8,855 nucleotides of DNA from Desulfatirhabdium butyrativorans (GTDB lineage Bacteria; Desulfobacterota; Desulfobacteria; Desulfobacterales; JAIFKL01), in assembly GCA_022736535.1 (NCBI GenBank), contig DZCT01000199.1, forward strand, positions 1 to 8,855, written 5' to 3'. The notes under the pieces are model-generated. The model was not told the origin of the DNA. It made no database searches and was given only the letters and a program-made list of their open reading frames with translations. Positions 1 to 5,373 of this stretch are shown here, piece by piece. The first letter of the stretch is position 1. The number at the start of each line of letters is the position of its first letter. The translations under genes were made by a program, and so were the position numbers.

Positions 1-50
1 TTCATCATTATAACGCTATGATCAGAAAGGAAATCACCAATACTATATGA
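1..50. other. Unassigned sequence beyond the nifB break
   Basis: These 50 bases lie immediately past the point where nifB homology stops. None of the three minus-strand frames continues the NifB sequence expected after the residues KYPDM. On the plus strand one frame stays open from base 3 to a TGA at 48-50 (ending MIRKEITNTI). It could be the tail of a gene entering from the left, for example in an inserted element, but it is far too short to assign. The stretch may be the edge of a mobile element or rearrangement, or an assembly junction. Confidence 0.3.
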
Positions 51-370
51 CTACCGCATATCCGGATATTTGTCTCTCACCATTTTCAGGGTTTCCAATG
101 TCTCATTCGGATTCGCAAACGGGTCTCCGGGTCCCGCGATGCCGACAACCGAAATATTTTTCTTATGTCGGAGAATCTCATCGAGATAAGCAATCGCCTG
201 ACGCAGAGAGAGAATCCCGCTGCTGACGCCGGGGCGGCTTTCGTTGACGCAATCAAACTTCCTGTTGCAGAATTTACATTGAATATTGCACCGGGGGCCA
301 CCGGCAGGTGGATTCTCCCGAAAGTATGTCTCACTTTGTCGTTAAAGCAGGGATGATTTGAAAAATTCAT
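51..370 (-). pseudogene. nifB: nifB, 5' fragment with frameshift (FeMo-co precursor radical SAM enzyme)
   Basis: NifB is a radical S-adenosylmethionine enzyme that builds NifB-co, the Fe-S-carbide core of FeMo-co, which is passed to NifEN. The N-terminal hallmark HPCFNDKVRHTFGRIHLPVAP is readable from ATG 370-368, preceded by GAGG six bases upstream; an in-frame ATG at 382 is a less likely start. Immediately after VAP the frame is lost at a run of five C (minus strand; 293-297). Adding one C gives VAPRCNIQCKFC, so the CxxxCxxC cluster motif survives in the neighbouring frame, followed by NRKFDCVNESRPGVSSG, an AGPGDPFANP segment and LKMVRDKYPDM. A TAG at 53-51 then ends the frame, and downstream sequence is no longer NifB. 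About 106 codons remain, against roughly 280 or more in full NifB. It is a 5' remnant as written; the single-base shift could be a sequencing error, but the truncation could not be explained that way without a misjoin. Confidence 0.85.
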
Positions 371-399
371 TTTATGCCTCATATAGTCAGACTATCCTC

Positions 400-563
400 T
401 AAAATATGGTAGTGGTGTAGAATAGGTGATGAACCCTCTCACTGTCATTCTGAGCGGAGCGAAGAATCTCTTATCATAACAGCGTATTATAAAAAATGAG
501 ATTCTTCGCTCCGCTCAGAATGACGCCCCGAAATCACCTCTTCTACACCACTACCTAAAATAT
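400..563. mobile_element. MITE-like element (408-555) with 8-bp target duplication
   Basis: The 148-bp segment 408-555 is a near-perfect nested inverted repeat with no coding capacity. Its terminal arms of 23 bp, 408-430 and 533-555, start GGTAGTGGTGTAGA and differ at one position. The inner arms are listed separately. The octamer taaaatat occurs directly on both sides (400-407 and 556-563), as expected for a target-site duplication. Size, terminal inverted repeats, duplication and lack of an ORF fit a miniature inverted-repeat transposable element mobilised in trans. An 8-bp duplication occurs in several IS families (IS256, ISL3, IS66 and others), so the parent element cannot be named. It sits between nifN and nifB, about 30 bp upstream of the nifB start. 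Confidence 0.7.
444..524. repeat. REP-like inverted repeat inside the MITE
   Basis: Perfect 27-bp arms at 444-470 and 498-524 (gtcattctgagcggagcgaa and its complement) flank a 27-base AT-rich loop. The 'gtcattctgagcggagcgaagaat' type is a common dispersed intergenic repeat in bacteria. In RNA it would fold into a very stable hairpin between nifN and nifB, and could act as a transcript end or a barrier to exonuclease. No U-tract directly follows in the nif direction, so a classical intrinsic terminator is not supported. Confidence 0.8.
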
Positions 564-638
564 GTCATTTCGAGCGAAGCGAGAAATCTTTTCATTCATA
601 GACGTAAGATTTCTCCTCACTCCGTTCGTCGAAATGAC
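564..638. repeat. Second REP-like imperfect inverted repeat
   Basis: The left arm 564-590 (gtcatttcgagcgaagcgag...) and right arm 606-638 match perfectly at both ends (gtcatttcga and gaaatctt) but are looser in the middle. The family resembles, but is not identical to, the repeat inside the neighbouring MITE. It directly abuts the right-hand target duplication of that element, so this gap has collected several separate repeat units. Confidence 0.65.
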
Positions 639-690
639 AGTTTCAGGGAAAATTCCTCGACAAATGACAGTTTCATAGGAAAGTCCCCGA
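631..690. repeat. Imperfect 30-bp tandem duplication
   Basis: Units 631-660 and 661-690 agree at 24 of 30 positions (core aaatgacagtttca). The first unit shares its start with the right arm of the preceding inverted repeat, so the duplication probably grew from that arm. It ends 4 bp from the nifN stop codon. Confidence 0.6.
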
Positions 691-694
691 CTCC

Positions 695-2086
695 TTATAT
701 ATAACTGTAACCGATTGAAGATGTCTCCTGCCTTTTCTCAATAACGGTGTTGACGATGCGGTCGAATAACTGCTGTGCGCCGCTGTAACCTACATGAAGG
801 ATTCTTGATCCGCCGATGCGGTCATGAATCGGAAAACCGGCGCGAATCAAGGGTATGTTCAGTTTTCGGCTGACAGAATAGCCTTTGCTGCTACCCACAA
901 AAATATCCGGTTCAAGCCTTTTGGCTTCTGTTTCAATACCGATAAAATCCCCGCCGTCCAGAACGCATATCTCTTTTTCAGCGTAGTCAGGTAGTACGAC
1001 TTCAGAGAGTTTTGCTTGCAGACAGCCGCTTTTTCCGCCCGAAGCGCAAAGCACGGGTATGATGCCGATTTCGCTTAAAAATGAAGCCAATCCCACCACC
1101 AAATCAGGGTCGCCATAGACCGCCGCCAGCAAGCCGGAGATATATTTGTGTCCGTCCACGTAAGCGTCAATCAGGCGTCCTCTTTCTTCCTCGTATTTCT
1201 TCGGTGTTGATTTCCCGGTCGCGCTTTCAATTGCTGCGAAAAACTTATCTGTCTCATTGATGCCGATGGGCATTCCCAGACTGTGGCATGGAATATTGAA
1301 ACGCTTTTGCAACAGCTTTCCCGCGCTGTTTTTCTCGGCAAGCACGCGTCCGAACTCCAGACTGGCGCAGGCGCTTCCCATCACTCGAATATCACTGATA
1401 TTTGTACCGCCGGAAGGAATTTTCTGATATTCGGACCACAAAGGACCGTCCAGCGTTTGTGAGTAATCCGGAAGCATCACAAAAGGAACGCCGAAATCTC
1501 TGAGAATTTCTTTTATATGACGTAAATCCGCAGGCGACAGCATTCCGGGAAAAATATTGACTCCTTTTTCTGAGACATTTTTATCCGAATCAGGATCAGG
1601 AGAAGACGCGGAGGCTAAGGAATCCACCGTTGCCATGATTGCCGCGTGAAAGCCTTCTATATGCGTGCCGCTGTAACTCGGCGTGGAAACATGCACCATC
1701 GGCGGCAATATCTCATCCGGATGAAGTTCTTTATACTCCCGAATAAACATGGGAACATCATCTCCGATGGTTTCACTCAGGCAGGTAGTAGCGATGCCTA
1801 TCAATTCGGGATCGTATTGCTTTCTGATATTTTCAAGCCCGATTTTCAAGTTTGCGCCTCCGCCGAAAATAGCTGTTTCTTCTCCGAAATTTGAACATGC
1901 AATGTCTATCGGCTCTTTAAAATGACTGATAAGATAACGCCGAATATAAGTCGAACAGCCTTGTGAACCGTGAAGAAAACCCACCGCTCCCCGAATGCCT
2001 TTGAAGGCAAGAGATGCACCCAAAGGTGTGCAGAGCTTGCAGGCGTTTCTTGTCACGGAATATGTTTGTGTATTTTCTGATAACAT
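695..2086 (-). CDS. nifN: Nitrogenase cofactor scaffold protein NifN
   Basis: NifN is the beta-like subunit of the cytoplasmic NifEN scaffold, where the NifB-made precursor receives molybdenum and homocitrate before transfer to NifDK. The 463-residue product has the NifK/NifN fold signatures in order: ACKLCTPLGA (Cys16, Cys19), LHGSQGCSTY (Cys44), IFGGGANL near 74-80 and TTCLSETIGDD (Cys102) in the first domain, then VSTPSYSGTH, VVGLASFLSEIG and a C-terminal FVGSSKGYSVSRKLNIPLIRAGFPIHDR block. I call it NifN, not NifK, because it follows nifE and a clear nifK is encoded upstream; cysteines alone do not separate the two. Length is normal for the family. ATG 2086-2084 has AAGGTGAG about five bases upstream. 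The TAA at 697-695 is followed by a repeat-rich gap. The reading frame is intact. Confidence 0.93.
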   Translation of the reverse strand: MLSENTQTYSVTRNACKLCTPLGASLAFKGIRGAVGFLHGSQGCSTYIRRYLISHFKEPIDIACSNFGEETAIFGGGANLKIGLENIRKQYDPELIGIATTCLSETIGDDVPMFIREYKELHPDEILPPMVHVSTPSYSGTHIEGFHAAIMATVDSLASASSPDPDSDKNVSEKGVNIFPGMLSPADLRHIKEILRDFGVPFVMLPDYSQTLDGPLWSEYQKIPSGGTNISDIRVMGSACASLEFGRVLAEKNSAGKLLQKRFNIPCHSLGMPIGINETDKFFAAIESATGKSTPKKYEEERGRLIDAYVDGHKYISGLLAAVYGDPDLVVGLASFLSEIGIIPVLCASGGKSGCLQAKLSEVVLPDYAEKEICVLDGGDFIGIETEAKRLEPDIFVGSSKGYSVSRKLNIPLIRAGFPIHDRIGGSRILHVGYSGAQQLFDRIVNTVIEKRQETSSIGYSYI

Positions 2087-2130
2087 TGTCTCACCTTATT
2101 TAGTTGTACTAATCTCTCTTTGTTTTTTCT

Positions 2131-2232
2131 CGTTCCCACGCTCCGCGTGGGAACGTCCCTATGGCGTTGTTTATTCCAGCAGGGGCGGACGCAGAGCGTC
2201 CGGGCTGCATTCCCACGCAGAGCGTGGGAACG
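2131..2232. repeat. Cluster of three short palindromes in the nifE-nifN gap
   Basis: Three GC-rich hairpins with 3-base loops stand in a row: 2131-2155 (arms cgttcccacgc, 11 bp), 2186-2202 (arms cggacgc, 7 bp) and 2210-2230 (arms ttcccacgc, 9 bp). The first and third share the same stem and flanks, and a related copy lies at 3861-3881 between nifK and nifE. They are dispersed REP-type palindromes. None is followed by a U-tract in the direction of nif transcription. Confidence 0.75.
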
Positions 2233-2243
2233 AGATCAAACAT

Positions 2244-2287
2244 TCTGTCATTCCGAGCGCCCCGTTCTGTCATTCCGAACGCCCCGT
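2244..2287. repeat. Two tandem 22-bp repeats
   Basis: Two adjacent 22-bp units, 2244-2265 and 2266-2287, differ at one base (tctgtcattccga[g/a]cgccccgt). A third partial copy starts at 2292 after a 4-base gap and merges into the inverted repeat that follows. This looks like local slippage expansion of a REP half-site. Two and a part copies are too few for a CRISPR array, and there are no spacers. Confidence 0.7.
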
Positions 2288-2294
2288 TCATTCT

Positions 2295-2363
2295 GTCATT
2301 CCGAACGAAGTGAGGAATCTTAAGCCAATCTTATAAAATTCGGCTCGCTTCGCTCGAAATGAC
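2295..2363. repeat. REP-like inverted repeat just after nifE
   Basis: Arms 2295-2314 (gtcattccgaacgaagtgag) and 2344-2363 match at 17 of 20 positions in inverted orientation across a 29-base loop. The right arm ends 7 bp from the nifE stop. In the nif transcript it would form the first structure after nifE and could protect the upstream message; that role is inference. Confidence 0.65.
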
Positions 2364-2370
2364 AGGAAGA

Positions 2371-3729
2371 TTAATAATTTCTCTTTCTTCTCGGTCTGAA
2401 TTTCCATACCGGACTTGTAACGCTTCGGCAGACTTCTTCGGCGAAATTCAACATGCCGACATATCCGGCAAGCGGTATTTTGCGCTCGTGGTTGTGGTCG
2501 CAGAAGCCGATGCCCATCTTATACGCAATGGGTCTTTCTTTCACGCCGCCGATAATCAGGTCTGCATCTTTTTCAATCACATATTTGGAAAGCTCAAGCG
2601 GATTCGCGTCATCCACGATCACTGTTCCCTCGTCGCACATCTCTTTCAGCAATTCGTAGTCTTCCTCGTTGCCGGTCTGCGAGCCTGCAAGAATCACATC
2701 CATACCGAGATAGCGCAATGCTTTGATCAGAGAAAATGCCTTAAACGCGCCTCCGACATAAATAGCTGCTTTTTTGCCTTTCAGCAATATTTTTATTTTC
2801 TGTAATTTCGGATAAATGCTGCTGATTTCATCCCGGACAATATTCCGAGTTCTTTCCAAAATTTCAGGATTATCGCCGAAATGCTTTGCAACATCGTAGA
2901 GCGCATCAGACATATCTTCCAAGCCGAAGTAGGAAACCCGTATAAAGGGAATGCCGTATTTCTCCTTCATCATCTGCGCGAGATGCGTCATAGAGCCGGA
3001 GCATTGCACGACATTCAGGGCTGCGCCGTGAGACTTTTTTATCTCATCTATTCTGCCGTCTCCGGTCATAACAGAGACAACTTCAACTCCCATCCGCTCG
3101 TAGTAGTTCTTGATAATCCACGCTTCGCCGCCGATGTTGAATTCGCCGAGAATGTTGATGCTGTATTTGCCGATGCCCGCTGTTATTCCCTGACCGATTA
3201 ACTGAAACAAGGCTGAACACGCGGCTTTATATCCGTCTTTTTTCGTTCCTTTGAAGCCTTCGGAATGGACAGGCAACACCGGAATGCCTTTTTCTTGTGA
3301 GACTTTTTTGCAGACCGCTGCCACATCATCTCCGATAATGCCGACAATACAGGTTGAGTAAACAAAAGCCGCTTTCGGCGAATATGCGTCAATCAGTTCC
3401 AAGAGCGCGTAGTAAAGCTTTTTCTCACCGCCGAATATGACATCATTTTCTCTTAAATCGGTAGAAAAACTGAAACGGTGAAGTTCGGGGCCCGAGGACA
3501 GCGCGCCCCGAATGTCCCAAGTGTAAGCCGCACAGCCGATGGGACCGTGTACGATATGCAGCGCATCGGCAATCGGATATAAGACTACCCGCGAACCGCA
3601 GAACACACATGCCCGCTGACTCACAGACCCGGCAAGACTGTGCTTCCCGCAGGTCATGGCAAAGGGTTCTGCTCCTTTTTCGTAGATTTGAGATTTTCTC
3701 TCTTTGAGTATTTCTATAGCCGCCATCAC
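2371..3729 (-). CDS. nifE: Nitrogenase cofactor scaffold protein NifE
   Basis: NifE is the alpha-like partner of NifN; together they hold the FeMo-co precursor while it is matured. The 452-residue product carries the expected cysteines: SQRACVFCG (Cys41, Cys44), VHGPIGCAAYTWD (Cys66) and YSTCIVGIIGDD (Cys127). It also has HSEGFKGTKKDGYKAAC, NILGEFNIGGEAW, and VQCSGSMTHLAQMM, whose Cys matches the cofactor-ligand position of NifD. The C-terminal ends in KMGIGFCDHNHERKIPLAGYVGMLNF; the typical NifD LHSYDY cofactor His segment is replaced by DHNHE, as expected of NifE. The first possible start is GTG 3729-3727 and the next codon is ATG 3726-3724. Only a weak GGTGA precedes them, and a stronger GGGGGG lies too far upstream, so the start is uncertain by one residue. 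It follows nifK after a 185-bp repeat-filled gap. The frame is intact. Confidence 0.93.
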   Translation of the reverse strand: MMAAIEILKERKSQIYEKGAEPFAMTCGKHSLAGSVSQRACVFCGSRVVLYPIADALHIVHGPIGCAAYTWDIRGALSSGPELHRFSFSTDLRENDVIFGGEKKLYYALLELIDAYSPKAAFVYSTCIVGIIGDDVAAVCKKVSQEKGIPVLPVHSEGFKGTKKDGYKAACSALFQLIGQGITAGIGKYSINILGEFNIGGEAWIIKNYYERMGVEVVSVMTGDGRIDEIKKSHGAALNVVQCSGSMTHLAQMMKEKYGIPFIRVSYFGLEDMSDALYDVAKHFGDNPEILERTRNIVRDEISSIYPKLQKIKILLKGKKAAIYVGGAFKAFSLIKALRYLGMDVILAGSQTGNEEDYELLKEMCDEGTVIVDDANPLELSKYVIEKDADLIIGGVKERPIAYKMGIGFCDHNHERKIPLAGYVGMLNFAEEVCRSVTSPVWKFRPRRKRNY

Positions 3730-3750
3730 ATCACCATTATTTTTGCGGAA

Positions 3751-3848
3751 AATCCCCCCTTGAGGGGGGCGCAGGGGGGTGTTTCTTCAGCGCAGACATG
3801 TCTCTGCCGGAAGCAGACATCCCCCCTGCCCCCCTTCAAAGGGGGAGT
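3751..3848. repeat. G/C-homopolymer inverted repeat between nifK and nifE
   Basis: Arms 3751-3782 and 3817-3848 consist of runs of five to six C or G (aatccccccttgagggggg and an imperfect complement), each arm itself partly self-complementary. The loop carries a short direct repeat cagacat. This is a known style of dispersed intergenic repeat. It lies about 25 bp upstream of nifE, so the folded RNA could limit ribosome access or separate nifE expression from nifK; that is inference. Confidence 0.65.
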
Positions 3849-3860
3849 TATTCAATCTCG

Positions 3861-3905
3861 TTCCCACGCTCTGCGTGGGAATGCATCCGGAACGCTCCGC
3901 GTTCC
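3861..3905. repeat. Two short palindromes just after nifK
   Basis: Hairpin 3861-3881 has arms ttcccacgc around tct and matches the stems at 2131-2155 and 2210-2230. Hairpin 3889-3905 has arms ggaacgc around tcc. The second ends about 10 bp from the nifK stop codon. Confidence 0.7.
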
Positions 3906-3914
3906 CTGTAAGGG

Positions 3915-5291
3915 CTACATGACAAGTTCAAATTCCACTTCGGAGGCATCTCTGTCTTTGCGGGCTAAGAGCGCATCTAAAATTCTCTCCAAAAGTCTCA
4001 TGCCGCCCCGATAGCCGACTGTCGGGAAATAGCTGTGTCCTACTCTGTCAAGAATGGGAAAGCCGAATCTCACCATCGGAATATCTTCATCTCTCGCAAT
4101 GTACTTGACGTAAGTATTTCCGATGAGCAAATCCACCGGCGCATTCTTTATCCATTGATGAAAGAGAAACATATCTCCCGCCGCCTTCACATTGACTTCA
4201 TGCGGAATGTCTTTGGTAATCTCCCGAATGCGCTTCTCGAATTTCGCGCCCGGCGTACCGGTTACGATGTGAATGGGCCACATATCAACAGACACGAGAA
4301 ATTTGGTCAAAGATATAAGCTGATCCGGATCCCCAACCAATCCTACCTTTTTGTGATAGAAATATTGGTGCATGTCTGTAATAATATCAAGAAGCTGACC
4401 TCTTTCAGTTGTCAGTGAATCCGGCACATTGACACCTGCGATTTTTCTCAGGGTGTTGATGAAAATATCCGTTTCCTCAAGACCGATGGGCAAGTCAAGG
4501 ATTTCGCACGGCACTTTGCACTTGGTATCCATTGCCCGCGCCGCAAGTCCCGATGCCAAATGTCCCAGCGCAAGCGTCCCCATACTGCTGCCGCTTCGGA
4601 TCAATTCCTCAATGCTTACGCCGCCATGAGGAAACATTTCATATCTGCCGGTCTGAGGACCGTTTAAGACATTTGAAGTGTCGGGAAAAACAATGCTCCG
4701 AACTTCCAATTCCTTGGTAATGCGTTTAATTTCCTGCATGTCGCAGGGTTCCACAAACCCGGGAATGATGTTAATCTGCTTCTCTTTGTGTCCGTAGGGC
4801 TTTGCGAAATAGTCCACCATCGCCTTTGTCATGTTGGCAAATCCGGTGACATGAGAGCCGACATAACTCGGGGTATTCGCATGAATCACATATTTATCAC
4901 TGGGGATTTTGCCGTCATCCCTTGCTTTTGCAATGATCTGCGGTATGTCATCCCCGATGGTCTCGGAAAGACAGGTTGTATGAACCGCAATCACATCCGG
5001 TTCATAAACCGTGAAGATATTGTCAATCGCCTGAACGAGATTTGCCTGTCCGCCGAAGACCGATGAGCCTTCGGTAAAAGAACTGGTGGCAGCCATGACC
5101 GGCTCTTTGTAGTGCCGGGTCAGGGTGCTGCGGTGGTAGGCATAACAGCCCTGCGAACCGTGACTATGCGGCAGACAACTGTGAATCCCCAAAGACGCAT
5201 ACATTGCGCCGATGGGCTGACAGGTTTTTGCCGGATTCACCGTCAGCGCGCTGCGCGTTGCAATTTTATCCGTCGTATGTCTCAGTAACAT
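3915..5291 (-). CDS. nifK: Nitrogenase MoFe protein beta chain NifK
   Basis: NifK pairs with NifD in the alpha2-beta2 MoFe protein and shares the P-cluster, which relays electrons from NifH to FeMo-co. The 458-residue product shows the three P-cluster cysteines in their family motifs: KTCQPIGAMYA (Cys24), HGSQGCYAYHR (Cys49) and HTTCLSETIGDDIP (Cys107). SSVFGGQANL, HANTPSYVGSH and the C-terminal PMVRFGFPILDRVGHS-type segment follow. It lacks the N-terminal extension of about 50 residues seen in Azotobacter NifK (523 residues), as in anaerobe (cluster III) enzymes. ATG 5291-5289 is preceded by AAAGGAGAG at good spacing. nifD ends 82 bp upstream. The gene is intact, but its obligate partner nifD is interrupted, so a working MoFe protein depends on how the nifD lesion is resolved. 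Confidence 0.96.
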   Translation of the reverse strand: MLLRHTTDKIATRSALTVNPAKTCQPIGAMYASLGIHSCLPHSHGSQGCYAYHRSTLTRHYKEPVMAATSSFTEGSSVFGGQANLVQAIDNIFTVYEPDVIAVHTTCLSETIGDDIPQIIAKARDDGKIPSDKYVIHANTPSYVGSHVTGFANMTKAMVDYFAKPYGHKEKQINIIPGFVEPCDMQEIKRITKELEVRSIVFPDTSNVLNGPQTGRYEMFPHGGVSIEELIRSGSSMGTLALGHLASGLAARAMDTKCKVPCEILDLPIGLEETDIFINTLRKIAGVNVPDSLTTERGQLLDIITDMHQYFYHKKVGLVGDPDQLISLTKFLVSVDMWPIHIVTGTPGAKFEKRIREITKDIPHEVNVKAAGDMFLFHQWIKNAPVDLLIGNTYVKYIARDEDIPMVRFGFPILDRVGHSYFPTVGYRGGMRLLERILDALLARKDRDASEVEFELVM

Positions 5292-5309
5292 GTTCTCTCC
5301 TTTGATGAG

Positions 5310-5367
5310 GGGTTCGAGGTTAGAGGCATTGCTCTACCTCTCACCTCTTACCTCGAACCTCGAACCC
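5310..5367. repeat. Inverted repeat in the nifD-nifK gap
   Basis: Perfect 12-bp arms gggttcgaggtt (5310-5321) and aacctcgaaccc (5356-5367) enclose 34 bases with further partial pairing (agagg/cctct). It fills most of the 82-bp gap, from 6 bp after the nifD stop to about 7 bp before the nifK Shine-Dalgarno site. It may be a dispersed repeat or a message-stabilising stem; nothing here decides between them. Confidence 0.65.
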
Positions 5368-5373
5368 TTTCCC

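Noticed and set aside
1995..2336. Plus-strand frame of 113 codons over the nifE-nifN gap
   Set aside because: It reads through the nifN antisense and REP palindromes; its peptide is the translated repeat typical of spurious ORFs.
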